Source of the DNA: Chloroflexota bacterium
GTDB lineage: Bacteria; Chloroflexota; UBA11872; VXNJ01
Direction of reading: 5' to 3'
Assembly: GCA_026707405.1 (NCBI GenBank)
Contig: JAPOWW010000001.1
Location: 124,001-188,000 of the forward strand
Length of the DNA stretch: 64,000 nt
The notes below the pieces were generated by a model, which was not told the DNA's origin, did not search any database, and saw nothing but the letters and a program-made list of their open reading frames with translations. Made by a program: the position numbers and the translations under genes. This document shows, piece by piece, positions 33,947-42,993 of the stretch; positions within the stretch are counted from its first letter, which is position 1, and each line of letters opens with the position of its first letter.

Positions 33947-35215
33947 ATGATGACATCGGTAAACGGGGATGAGATACGCGTAGGGGTGGTTGGCGTCAGC
34001 CGCGGGATGGCGCACGCCGAGCAGGCGTCGCGAGTGGGGATGCAGGTCGTGGCGCTGTGCGACCAGCACGAGAACGCGTTGCGCAGGGCGGGCGAGGCGC
34101 TGCAGGTGGCGACCTACACGGACTACGACGAGTTTCTGGGGCATGACCTGGACGCGGTGATACTGGCCAACTTCTTCCATCAGCATGCGCCGTTCGCGGT
34201 GAAGGCGCTGCGCAGCGGCAAGCACGTTATGTCGGAGATCACCGCCTGCAAGACGCTGGGCGAGGCGGTCGCGCTCGTCCGGGCGGTGGAGGATACGGGC
34301 AATATATACATGCTTGCCGAGAACTACATCTACTTCGCCTACGTGCAGGAGATGCGGCGGCTCTATCAGGCCGGCGAGATCGGCGAGATGCAGTTCGGCG
34401 AGGGCGAGTACATGAGCCCGTTTTCGGCAGAGGTCTGGAACCGGCTATCGCCAGGCCTGGACCACTGGCGGAACACCATGCCGTCGACGTTTTACTGCAG
34501 CCACGGGTTTGGCCCGATCATGTACGTAACCGACACGATGCCGATCAGCGTCAACGCGCTGTCGATCCCGAACTTCGAGAGCGACGAGGAGAACCTGCAC
34601 GTGCGGCGCTCGGACAAGGCGTCGGTGCGGGTATGCCGCATGGATAACGAGTCGCTGGTCTCGCTGAACGGCCACTGGCTGCGCGGGCACGGAAGCTGGT
34701 ATCGCGTGCACGGAACGCGCGGACTGATGGAAAACCTGAGGGACCTCGACCGGCAGGAGCAGCTCCGGGTGGTGCACGAGACCTGGGACATGCGAGAAGG
34801 CGAGGTTCAGGAGAAGGTCTACAAGCCGGAGTTTCCGATGCTGGGCGACCTGGCGCAGTCGGCCGGGCACCGAGGCGGCGATCTGTTTACGAACTACTAC
34901 TTCGCGAAGGCCATCAGAGAGAACAAGCAGCCGTGGCTGGACGTGTACAGGGGCGTGGCGATGTCGATGGTGGAGATTCAGGGCTGGCGCTCATGCCTGG
35001 AAAACGGGGCGCCGGTCGAGATTCCCGACCTGCGGGACGAGGCCAACCAAGCGCGTTACGAGGATGACCACTGGTCGCCATTTCCGGAGGACCGTGGACC
35101 GGGCCAGCCGCCGCCGAGCATCCGTGGCAATGTCGAACCTCCCGCCGAGAGTATCGCCGCGGCCCGCGAGATATGGCGTAAGACCGGCTACGAGACCGAC
35201 TACGGGCTGCACTGA
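33947..35215 (+). CDS. Gfo/Idh/MocA-fold protein, GH109-like subgroup
   Basis: 422 aa from ATG at 33947 (GGAGG 12 nt upstream; ATG 33935 is too close to that site). The Rossmann domain is present (VGVVGVSRGMAH), but the usual E-K-P motif reads MSEITACK, so the catalytic Lys-Pro of dehydrogenases is missing. The segments MLAENYIYFAYVQEMRRLY, EMQFGEGEYMS and CSHGFGPIMYVTD line up with the E-N, Y-x-H-D and T-H-G-L-G-P segments of GH109, where NAD drives glycoside cleavage. I infer a glycosidase or lyase-like activity. Related to the genes at 35845 and 46288. Confidence 0.75.
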   Translation: MMTSVNGDEIRVGVVGVSRGMAHAEQASRVGMQVVALCDQHENALRRAGEALQVATYTDYDEFLGHDLDAVILANFFHQHAPFAVKALRSGKHVMSEITACKTLGEAVALVRAVEDTGNIYMLAENYIYFAYVQEMRRLYQAGEIGEMQFGEGEYMSPFSAEVWNRLSPGLDHWRNTMPSTFYCSHGFGPIMYVTDTMPISVNALSIPNFESDEENLHVRRSDKASVRVCRMDNESLVSLNGHWLRGHGSWYRVHGTRGLMENLRDLDRQEQLRVVHETWDMREGEVQEKVYKPEFPMLGDLAQSAGHRGGDLFTNYYFAKAIRENKQPWLDVYRGVAMSMVEIQGWRSCLENGAPVEIPDLRDEANQARYEDDHWSPFPEDRGPGQPPPSIRGNVEPPAESIAAAREIWRKTGYETDYGLH

Positions 35216-35381
35216 GCGGGCGGGGACTCACCGGCGAATTGATGGATAGGCCGGAGCGAGATTACCGCTAACCCGCTTCGGCTAAGAGGTCCTTTCCAGC
35301 GGGCGGGCGGAGCTGCCGCGCAGTCGTCTAACTGTTTGGACGCGGCTTAGCGGGCGACGACGGCTCGGTCGATCGGGAGTC

Positions 35382-35768
35382 CTAGATTTCGACGGTGTCG
35401 TCGGGTTCGTTGCACGAGAGGAAGCACATCATTAGCAGCGGCTTGTCGCCGAAGACCGTGAACGTGTGCTGCTGGCCTGCCGGGGCGTAGAGGAACATGC
35501 CGGGTTCGACGTTGTGAACCTGGCCGTCGCCGAAGTCGAACTCAGCGGTCCCCTGGTGGATGACGAATATCTCCTCGCAGTCGGGATGCGTGTGCATGCG
35601 GGGGTGGGTGCCCGGCAGAAGCTGGAGGAGGACCGAGCGGTGGAGGGTGGTTGCGGTCAGGATTTCCCGCCACTCGCCGTCGCCGTTGCGGGCCTTAACC
35701 GCCTCGATGGTGTCGGCCTGGCGGTTGTTGGCGCTGGAAGGTGCAGCGTACGGCATCTGAATCGTCAT
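35382..35768 (-). CDS. Cupin-domain protein
   Basis: 128 aa. A single small beta barrel: cupin motif 1 HPRMHTHPDCEEIFVIHQG with His-x-His and Glu, motif 2 PGMFLYAPAGQQHTF with the second His. This metal-binding set is complete. Function could be sugar isomerase, epimerase or sensor. It lies just upstream, by direction of transcription, of nothing on its strand except the Gfo-fold gene, which ends 76 bp to its right. Confidence 0.85.
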   Translation of the reverse strand: MTIQMPYAAPSSANNRQADTIEAVKARNGDGEWREILTATTLHRSVLLQLLPGTHPRMHTHPDCEEIFVIHQGTAEFDFGDGQVHNVEPGMFLYAPAGQQHTFTVFGDKPLLMMCFLSCNEPDDTVEI

Positions 35769-35844
35769 CCCTGTTTTTGGTCAAATCCGGCGAATAGCTT
35801 ACGCGCACTCGCCATCGGAGTCCATTTGAGCGCGACCTAGATGC

Positions 35845-36990
35845 TCAAGACCACTCGCCGGAACGGAAGTCGGGGACTTTGACGGGCGCTCCGCCGTTGG
35901 ATATCGACTGCTCGGAGAGAAGGCCGGGCAAGGTGTAATCGAGCGCCTTGTAGACGTCTATGACCGGCTGCCTGTCCTCGCGGATGGCGCTGAGCATTTC
36001 CCGCGCGACGAGGTAGTCGAATCTGAATCCGCTTGTTTCCACATCGCCCTGGGGAACCTTCATGTCGGCGGGCAGATGCCGCTCCTGGAACTCGGCGAAG
36101 GGCCGCCAATCGTATGGGTCGGCATGGAGATGTGGATCAGGAGGCCTTGCGCCGAAGGAATCGAGCCAGATCTTGTGCTGGTCGCCGAAGCCCCGGGCGC
36201 TCTCGAAACACCCGCGAGTTCCCTGGAGGGTGAAGTAGTCCATTACGTAAGGCCGCCTGGAGAGCATGTCGACTCGAACCCTGATGAGGCCGCCGGTGTT
36301 CAGCTTGCAAAGCATGAAAGTGGAGTCTTCCTGGACGAACTTGGGCGTGACGTGATGTCCGGTGCCCATGCAGACCAGCGACTCCACCCTGGCGTCCTTG
36401 CCGAACCATTCGAGGGCCGGGCCGAGCTGATGGGTGGCGTAGCTACAGCCGTTGACTCCGACCTGCCAGGATGTGCGCCAGCTTGGCGAGCCGTCCGACT
36501 CCGTCTGGAGATAATGCAAGTCGTGGACGTACTCGGCTTCGGCCAGATATACATCGCCGAACAGACCCTCATCCACCATGTTTTGCAGGGCGACCGTTTC
36601 GTCGAAGTAGCGGAAGTTCTCGGCCATCATGTACTTGAGGCCCGATGGTTTTGCCTGTTCGACACCGGCGAGCAGCTCTTTGCACTGGTCTACCGAGACC
36701 GCCGCGGTCACCTCGGACAACACGTGCTTACCGGCGGCGAGCGCCTCGAGGCTTTGCGGCACGTGCAACTGCATTGGCGTGGCGACGACCACGAGGTCAA
36801 CGTCCGATTCCAGCAGATCGCGGTAGTCGGTATATCGCTCGCGGACACCGTACTTGTCCGCTTTCGCATTGAGGACCGTTTCGTTTACGTCGCAGAGCGC
36901 GGTCACTTCGGCATCGTCGTGGGCGTTGAAGGACAAAGCGTGCCAACCGCCGCGAATGGCGCCGACGATTCCAACTTTGAGGGGGTTCAA
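35845..36990 (-). CDS. Gfo/Idh/MocA-fold protein, GH109-like subgroup
   Basis: 381 aa from a TTG at 36990, chosen because GGAGG lies 9 nt upstream; a TTG ten codons earlier is the alternative. Rossmann start LKVGIVGAIRGGWH. The E-K-P site reads LSEVTAAVS. The GH109-like features are strong: YMMAENFRYFDETVALQNMV, FGDVYLAEAEYVHDL, SWRTSWQVGVNG, ATHQLGPALEWFG. It is closely related to the gene at 46288 throughout, including the shared ending GAPVKVPDFRSG. Probably NAD-dependent glycoside or sugar-ester cleavage rather than simple dehydrogenation. Confidence 0.8.
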   Translation of the reverse strand: MNPLKVGIVGAIRGGWHALSFNAHDDAEVTALCDVNETVLNAKADKYGVRERYTDYRDLLESDVDLVVVATPMQLHVPQSLEALAAGKHVLSEVTAAVSVDQCKELLAGVEQAKPSGLKYMMAENFRYFDETVALQNMVDEGLFGDVYLAEAEYVHDLHYLQTESDGSPSWRTSWQVGVNGCSYATHQLGPALEWFGKDARVESLVCMGTGHHVTPKFVQEDSTFMLCKLNTGGLIRVRVDMLSRRPYVMDYFTLQGTRGCFESARGFGDQHKIWLDSFGARPPDPHLHADPYDWRPFAEFQERHLPADMKVPQGDVETSGFRFDYLVAREMLSAIREDRQPVIDVYKALDYTLPGLLSEQSISNGGAPVKVPDFRSGEWS

Positions 36991-37219
36991 TTCAAGGAGC
37001 CTCCGATTTCGGTTGGGCAACCGAGATATAGGGTAGCTTGACCAGGGAGTGGCGAATGTCCCCGTTGCAGCCCGGTCGAGTCTGATGGAGCGGGAACTGC
37101 ACGGAGCATGAAACAGGTCGGGAGAACGCGACCCTGCTACGGCTTTGAAGTTGACTTATGGGGAGAATTGAAGCGCAGCGCCGACTGACGACCTATCGAG
37201 AGAGTATCCGATTGCCTTA

Positions 37220-37777
37220 TCAGTTGATGACACAATAGTCGTCCGGTCCGACCCGCAGAAGCTCCTCGCCTACGCAATCTTCGCCGTCGAACACGAGACG
37301 GACGCCCTCGACGTAACCGATGGCCGGTCCCCAAGCTTGGTGGTCGGCATCGGGCCGCAGGGCGACCGCGCCGGCCTCGACCACACCGCCATGCGAGACT
37401 ACGAGGGCCGCGCCGGTCTCAGGCAGGCTCTTGGCGATGACTCGCAGTATGTCCGCCTGCTGGCGCGCGAAGTCACCGGCGGGTCCGTCGCCGAGGAGCA
37501 CTCCAGCCGCTTCGCCGAAGTCGACCGGCCAGCGATATTGGGTCAGCACGGCGGAATCGAAGGCGGTGAGGCCCTCGATCTGCGCGGTAACGGCGAAGCC
37601 CATAGCGATGGCCGTCTCGAAGGCGCGGGGTATGGTGCTGGCTATCACGAGGTCGTAACGGGGCACCGGACCGAACTCTCCATTCCCGGCGCGGCGCGCA
37701 AGGTCTATGCCGGCCTGGCTGAGGTGCTGGCCGGGCTTGCCCCGCATGGCGTGGCGTCGATGGTCGATGATTGGCAT
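37220..37777 (-). CDS. Histidine phosphatase family protein
   Basis: 185 aa. The phosphoglycerate-mutase/SixA-like signature appears as R8-H9-A-M-R near the N terminus in place of RHG, and the second His as LVVSHGGVVEAG. The helix LSQAGIDLARRAG and the Arg in ASTIPRAFETA complete the phosphate pocket. Substrate unknown. It stands alone, divergent from the lactonase gene. Confidence 0.82.
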   Translation of the reverse strand: MPIIDHRRHAMRGKPGQHLSQAGIDLARRAGNGEFGPVPRYDLVIASTIPRAFETAIAMGFAVTAQIEGLTAFDSAVLTQYRWPVDFGEAAGVLLGDGPAGDFARQQADILRVIAKSLPETGAALVVSHGGVVEAGAVALRPDADHQAWGPAIGYVEGVRLVFDGEDCVGEELLRVGPDDYCVIN

Positions 37778-37930
37778 AAGGCTGAATCGCCATAAATGAT
37801 CGACCGCCGCCGGGCAAGTCGAGCACGGAACTTCAAGCGCGGATATTCTAGCCGCGATGGGGAAATGTCACGGTGAATCTTTGAGATTGAGTTGTGCGGC
37901 CTGATGGACGCGAAGAGAGGAGGCAAAACA

Positions 37931-39001
37931 ATGGCCGAGACGGCGACGCTATTTGTTGGTACATACACGAACCTGGGCGCCGAGGGTATCTATACGTGCC
38001 GGATGGACGTGGACTCAGGGATGCTGGAGCAGGTTGCTGTCGTCGGGGGAATCGACAATCCGTCGTTTCTGGCGGTCGATCCCTCCGGCGAGCACCTCTA
38101 CGCCGTGTGTGAGACACACGACGACGAGGGGGCCAGCGACTCGATATCGGCGTATTCCATTGGCGACGACGGTTCGCTCACCCTGCTCAACGTAGAGTCG
38201 ACCGGCGGACCCGGGCCGTGTCACCTGGCGGTCGACAGCACCGACTCCTACGTGATCGTGGCGAACTACTATGGCGGTAGCGTGTGCATGCTGCCGGTCG
38301 AGGCGGACGGCTCGCTGGGGCCGAGGTCCGACTTCGTGCTGCACGAAGGCTCGTCGATAGATCCCGAACGCCAGTTCGAGCCTTTCGCGCACTCGGTGAC
38401 GATTGACAGCTCCAATTCGCGGGCCTACGTCTGCGATCTGGGCATGGACAAGATTCTCGTCTATCGCATCGACCACGAACAGGGGCGCCTAATCGAGGAA
38501 ACAGGATTGCGCGTGTCGACGGAGCCGGGGCATGGACCGCGACACTTCGCCTTTCATCCGTCCGACAGATTCTGCTACGCGATCAACGAGATGGGATCGA
38601 CAATCGCGGCCTATGAGTACGACAGCGAAACGGGGAGGATGTCCCAGACACAACTGATTTCCACCCTGCCGGCGGGGTGGAGTGGGGTGACATCAACCGC
38701 CGATATTCACGTTTCCCAGGACGGGCGGTTCGTGTACGGGTCCAACAGAGGACACGATTCGATAGCGAAATTCTCGGTCGATCCGGACACGGGGCGTCTG
38801 ACGTCGATAGGACGTGAGCACACGCTCGGCAAGACGCCGAGGAACTTCGCGATAACGCCCGACGGCAGGTTTCTGCTTGCGGAGAACCAGGACTCCGGGA
38901 ACATCGTTACGTTTGCGATAGACGCAGACTCGGGAGGGCTGGAGTACACCGGGAACCAGATCAGCATCCCGGGGCCCGTGTGCATACAGTTTCGCCCTTA
39001 G
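37931..39001 (+). CDS. Lactonase family beta-propeller (6-phosphogluconolactonase-like)
   Basis: 356 aa; GAGAGGAGG 8 nt before ATG 37931. No signal peptide. Seven-bladed propeller of the Lactonase (PF10282) kind: FVGTYTNLGAEGIYTC opening, SFLAVDPSGEHLYAV, GPCHLAVDSTDSYVIVANY, GPRHFAFHPSDRFCYAINE, PRNFAITPDGRFLLAENQ. Members hydrolyse 6-phosphogluconolactone or other sugar lactones, or muconolactone. Neighbours (PfkB sugar kinase, SMP-30 lactonase) support a sugar-acid pathway. Confidence 0.9.
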   Translation: MAETATLFVGTYTNLGAEGIYTCRMDVDSGMLEQVAVVGGIDNPSFLAVDPSGEHLYAVCETHDDEGASDSISAYSIGDDGSLTLLNVESTGGPGPCHLAVDSTDSYVIVANYYGGSVCMLPVEADGSLGPRSDFVLHEGSSIDPERQFEPFAHSVTIDSSNSRAYVCDLGMDKILVYRIDHEQGRLIEETGLRVSTEPGHGPRHFAFHPSDRFCYAINEMGSTIAAYEYDSETGRMSQTQLISTLPAGWSGVTSTADIHVSQDGRFVYGSNRGHDSIAKFSVDPDTGRLTSIGREHTLGKTPRNFAITPDGRFLLAENQDSGNIVTFAIDADSGGLEYTGNQISIPGPVCIQFRP

Positions 39002-39149
39002 GGCGGGGCAATGATGGTTCGCGCTAGCAGCGGGCGGGCTGACCTGTGGCGAAACAGCTGCCGGGCGTACTAGTGGAAGAAGCGCTCAGATCGCGTTCAG
39101 TCGGTCCTGGTCAGGAGACGGTGGGATCGTGCAGGACTGCCAGCCGGTC

Positions 39150-40088
39150 TTACGGCAGCAGCATTCCGTGGGGAAGAACGCGCTCGACTTCCCCACGCGA
39201 CGGCAAGCCCGCGATCGCTCCGGTACGGCGCACCATTAGCTCGGCAGCGGCGACGGCTATCCGGCCGGCCTGATCGGGCGCCGCGCCGCGAATGAGGCAG
39301 TGCAGCAGCGCGCCGGCGAAGGCGTCCCCGGCTCCTGACGCGTCTACCACGTCTACTTTCGAAGCCTCAATCGCCAGACTCCCGCCGTCCCATTGGACAT
39401 GGGCGCCGCGGGCGCCGGCCTTGACGGCCACGATGGGGATACCGGCGTCGTGGAAATACTTCGCGGCGTCTTCGGGCGCCTCGATTCCGAGAAGCGGCAC
39501 AGTGTCCTCGGGCGTGCTTGGCAGGACGATGTCGGTGAAGGGAAGGACCTCGTCGAGCGCTTTCCGCGCTTCGAGCGCGGTCCAGAGCCGGGGGCGGTAG
39601 TTTATGTCAAAGCTGACGAGCGCCCCGGCGTCGTGAGCCTGTCTGGCGGCTTGATAGATCGTTTCCCTCGCCGACTTCGAGAGCGCCTGAGTTACGCCGC
39701 TCAGGTGAACGACGCGCGCCGATCCGGGGAAGCCTTCGGGGAGGTCTGACGGCTGAAGCTCGGAGCCGGCGGCGCCTTGTCGGAAGTACAAGACCGCCTT
39801 CAATTCGGATGTCTGACGCGATGAGATGAACAGTCCCGTATAGGTATCGGTTCGCCGGACGGCAGACAGGTCGAGATCGGCGTCCCGCCATTTGCGGACA
39901 ACGTAGTCGCCAAGCGGGTCGTTGCCGATCCGACTGATGTAACCGCACTTCGTGCCAAGACGGGCAGCCATGATTGCGGCGGCGCAAGTATCGCCGCCAA
40001 ATCCCCTGGTGAAGGTGGTGGCCCGGTCGAGCGGGCCGTCGGGAATGAACTCGACCAGACACTCACCGATAGCGATTAGTTCGGGCAT
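39150..40088 (-). CDS. PfkB-family sugar kinase (2-dehydro-3-deoxygluconate kinase-like)
   Basis: 312 aa from ATG at 40088 (MPELIAIGECLVEFI). PfkB features: FTRGFGGDTCAAAIMAARLG, FDINYRPRLW, and the catalytic DASGAGDAFAGALLHC. FGGD-T-x-N-x-A and FDINYRP are typical of KDG kinases. It would phosphorylate KDG or a related keto-sugar acid. It lies downstream of the GH-like gene and the SMP-30 lactonase on the same strand, so the three probably form one unit. Confidence 0.88.
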   Translation of the reverse strand: MPELIAIGECLVEFIPDGPLDRATTFTRGFGGDTCAAAIMAARLGTKCGYISRIGNDPLGDYVVRKWRDADLDLSAVRRTDTYTGLFISSRQTSELKAVLYFRQGAAGSELQPSDLPEGFPGSARVVHLSGVTQALSKSARETIYQAARQAHDAGALVSFDINYRPRLWTALEARKALDEVLPFTDIVLPSTPEDTVPLLGIEAPEDAAKYFHDAGIPIVAVKAGARGAHVQWDGGSLAIEASKVDVVDASGAGDAFAGALLHCLIRGAAPDQAGRIAVAAAELMVRRTGAIAGLPSRGEVERVLPHGMLLP

Positions 40089-40175
40089 CTTCCGAGTGGG
40101 CAATCAGTTGCGTGGCGATTGACTCGACATAAAAGCTACGTTTCCGGTGCTGGCTCCGTTGGCATCCAGGGATGC

Positions 40176-41684
40176 CTATGCGCCGAAGTGGAAGCCGTAT
40201 ATCTCGGCGTTGCGCAGGTATATCTTGAGCTTGACGCTTCCGGGCAGCTCGCTCACGCGATCTCGGGCTGACCACTTCACCCGGTGGTTGATGCTATCGC
40301 CCGTGAAGGTCTCGCAGTCATTCCGGGAGAATCCGTCCCATACGTTGTTCCACGAGTCCATAATCTCTGTTTCTATGTAACCGCCGGGCTCGCAGCGCGC
40401 GTTGATGTAGAGGTGATCGGCGGTCGAGAAGACGGGAACAGTTTCGATCCAGCCTTCACGCACGGTTGCGTCGAGCGAGACGTATCCGTCCAGGCGCATC
40501 GTGGCGAGACAGAGATGGTGACCATCCCGGGAGATGCTCTTGTCCCGAGATTCGGGTACGTCGACTCCCTCGTTAGCGAGGCCGATCCACCAGTCGTGAT
40601 GAACCCTTGCGCCGCCGTAGAAGATCCACAGCTCGTCACCGACAACGAGCGGCTGCGTGGCGATCTCGATATCGAACTGGTCCAGACTTCCCTCTCCGCC
40701 ACGCGCCAGCCAGGGCCTGTGGTCGGTGAACCGATGCCAGTCTTTGCCGTCGCGGCTGTAATGGAGAAACATGTCGACCGTGTTGTCGACGTGGTGCAGG
40801 ACCGTCAGCGTGCCCAGATGCATTTCGTCGGCGCGCCAGGGGACGAACCCGTAGAAGGCGTCGTCCAGGTTGTCTTCGGGGCCGGGATCGAAGACCAGGT
40901 CGGGGTCGGTCCAGTTGAGGCAGTCATCGCTCTCCTGCCTATAGACTCGGCGGCGCGTTCCCCATACGCCTTCGGGCTTATGCGGCCAGACGGGAGCGAA
41001 CCAGCCGTCCCAGTCAGGGTGAGCGCTGGAGGGCCTGCCGCCGTAGCGTCCGAAGAGTATGTATTTGTCGTCGATGGAATCGTAGGTGAGTATCTCGACG
41101 TCGCCTCCCCACTCCGGGAACATGGGGTTGTCCTCGTAGGGGGTCCAATCGAATCCGTTGGGCGAGTACTGCATGAACAGCCCGGTTTCCGGCCGCAGGA
41201 AGTGAAGCATCTTGAAGCGCTTGCTCTCGTCGGTCTCCTTCGGGTCTAGCATGATCGACGAGCAGCTATTGGCGTTGTCGGGCGATAGGTCGATGACCGT
41301 GTTGGTGTCGGTGTAGCCGTCGATGACGTGCCTTCCGAGCGCCGGTTTTACCCATTCGATCCCGTCGTCGGACTCGGCGTAGTGAATCCGGCTGCGCTGG
41401 AAAGTTCCCCGGTGCCCACCGAAGTAATCGAAGAAGTCCTCGTACCAGCACCGGTACTTGCCCACCGCGTCATCCCAAATGACGTTGTAGCAGCTGTTGC
41501 GGAAATAGGTGTTGCCCTCCCAGGGCTTGTCGCGCCGGATTATCGGGTTGGCCGGATGCTTCTCGGGGCTGTGCAGTCTACGGGTCACGTTCTTGACGAC
41601 GGAGATCACGTCGTCGTCGATAAAGAGCTGCCTTCTTGTCCCAACATCCTTGTATGTCTTTTCTCTGGAATAGGCGACGTGCAT
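40176..41684 (-). CDS. GH32/GH43-like five-bladed propeller protein
   Basis: 502 aa; GGGAGGAG precedes ATG at 41684. The N-terminal about 400 residues have the repeat pattern of furanosidase propellers (SRIHYAESDDGIEWVKPAL, FMQYSPNGFDWTPYEDN, DMFLHYSRDGKDWHRF, LWIFYGGARVHHDWWIG). RRQLFIDDDVI opens the protein. The C-terminal about 100 residues form a beta domain. No signal peptide is present, so it acts inside the cell. Candidate acid residues are in QLFIDDD and GGDVEILTYD, but I cannot assign a family number or substrate. Confidence 0.75.
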   Translation of the reverse strand: MHVAYSREKTYKDVGTRRQLFIDDDVISVVKNVTRRLHSPEKHPANPIIRRDKPWEGNTYFRNSCYNVIWDDAVGKYRCWYEDFFDYFGGHRGTFQRSRIHYAESDDGIEWVKPALGRHVIDGYTDTNTVIDLSPDNANSCSSIMLDPKETDESKRFKMLHFLRPETGLFMQYSPNGFDWTPYEDNPMFPEWGGDVEILTYDSIDDKYILFGRYGGRPSSAHPDWDGWFAPVWPHKPEGVWGTRRRVYRQESDDCLNWTDPDLVFDPGPEDNLDDAFYGFVPWRADEMHLGTLTVLHHVDNTVDMFLHYSRDGKDWHRFTDHRPWLARGGEGSLDQFDIEIATQPLVVGDELWIFYGGARVHHDWWIGLANEGVDVPESRDKSISRDGHHLCLATMRLDGYVSLDATVREGWIETVPVFSTADHLYINARCEPGGYIETEIMDSWNNVWDGFSRNDCETFTGDSINHRVKWSARDRVSELPGSVKLKIYLRNAEIYGFHFGA

Positions 41685-41785
41685 CGTGCTCCTCCCTGGT
41701 CAGGTGGGGAAAACGGGCGGGTTGTCGAGGCTCTCGGTTTTCGTCGATGTAAGGGGCCGTGTTGCGATGGGATGATGCGCCGCGA

Positions 41786-42625
41786 TCATGGCAGGACCGG
41801 CGGCGCGCCGCTGATGTCGTTTCGCATCGAGCGGAGGGTACCGGACTCCGATTCGGTGATGTAGAGAGTCTTCAGATCGGAACTGCCGAAGCAGCAGTTG
41901 GTAGGGTCAGCGCCGCCGGTCTGTATGTCACGCAGGTGGCGGCCGTCCGGCGAGACCACCCGCACGATTCCGCCCGTATAGATCGCAACGTAAAGGTTGC
42001 CCTCGGAATCGACGCACATCCCGTCCGGACCGCCTTGTCCCGTTCCCCGACCAACCTCGGCAAACACCGAGCTGCCGGTCACTTCACCGCTTTCCGCAAC
42101 GTCGAACGCCTTGACAAGTCCCGTAAGCGTTTCGGCCAAGTAGACTCGGCGTCCGTCGTGGGACACCGTCACGCCGTTGGGAAATCCGAGGTTTTCGGCG
42201 ACGCGCACGGTGCGGCCTTGAAAGTCGGTGCGGTAGAAGCCTCCATTGGGCCTGGCGGTGACGAACTTGCCCGGATCGCTGAAGAAGACGTGCCCGGAGG
42301 GATGCATGGCGAGATCGTTGGGACCGAGAAAGGGCTGTCCCTCGTAGTCGGTGACGAACGACTCGACCGCTCGTTCTGGAGTTATTCGCAGGATGTGATT
42401 CGTCCCGTTGCCCCCGGTGGCGAAGGCATATCCCGCCTGGTTGAAGACAATGCCGCCGGTCCCGGCGTTGGGAGTCTCAACCCATGTCCGGACTTCACCG
42501 CCGGGACTAACGGCGACGATTCGGTGGTCTCTCGGCTGCTGAACCAAGAGCCGCCCGTCGGGAAGCTGGTAGGGGCCTTCCGGAAACGACAATCCGTCCG
42601 CAACGATGCGTAGCTCTTCGGACAT
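41786..42625 (-). CDS. SMP-30/gluconolactonase family protein
   Basis: 279 aa. Six-bladed propeller with FPEGPYQLPDGRLLV (metal Glu), PNDLAMHPSGHVFFSDP (Asn-Asp), LGFPNGVTVSHDGRRVYLAET (Asn) and GGPDGMCVDSEGNLYVAIY (Asp). That set is the divalent metal site of gluconolactonases. It opens sugar lactones to acids. It is 102 bp upstream of the GH-like gene on the same strand and fits with the KDG kinase downstream. Confidence 0.9.
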   Translation of the reverse strand: MSEELRIVADGLSFPEGPYQLPDGRLLVQQPRDHRIVAVSPGGEVRTWVETPNAGTGGIVFNQAGYAFATGGNGTNHILRITPERAVESFVTDYEGQPFLGPNDLAMHPSGHVFFSDPGKFVTARPNGGFYRTDFQGRTVRVAENLGFPNGVTVSHDGRRVYLAETLTGLVKAFDVAESGEVTGSSVFAEVGRGTGQGGPDGMCVDSEGNLYVAIYTGGIVRVVSPDGRHLRDIQTGGADPTNCCFGSSDLKTLYITESESGTLRSMRNDISGAPPVLP

Positions 42626-42803
42626 CGGCGCAGGTCCCTGTCAGCTAAAACCCCTGCCAGTATCCACCATCCTTGGGTGGATTGGTAGTTGAGGCGAGAT
42701 TGCGGGGTGCGGTCTCCTGAGGGGGTGATCTTCCGTGGAGTGCGTTGCAACGCGTCACCAACCTGTCAGGGTGACATATAATCCGCGCGTCACTGGTCTA
42801 TGG

Positions 42804-42957
42804 CTAGTCAAGACCTTTGCATGATGGCGGGAGCAGGAGCCACTGATTCCATGAACCAGTGGCTGCCCAGGCTTAGCTCGCGGCCTCTGGATTCCGGCCC
42901 CGTATCAAGTACGGGGCAGGCTTTTCGCCGGAATGACGGTCTTGCAAAGGTCTCTAG
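42804..42957. repeat. MITE-like element with nested REP
   Basis: AGACCTTTGCA (42811-42821) and TGCAAAGGTCT (42943-42953) are perfect 11-bp inverted ends about 120 bp apart, each next to CTAG (42804 and 42954), a possible target duplication. Inside, 42889-42937 is a longer variant of the REP seen at 1815, with its own inner palindrome CCCCGTA/TACGGGG. No coding capacity. It fills most of the 368-bp gap between the SMP-30 and PhyH genes. Confidence 0.6.
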
Positions 42958-42993
42958 TCGCGACAGTCACGTTGGTGTGGATCGGAGGAGACG

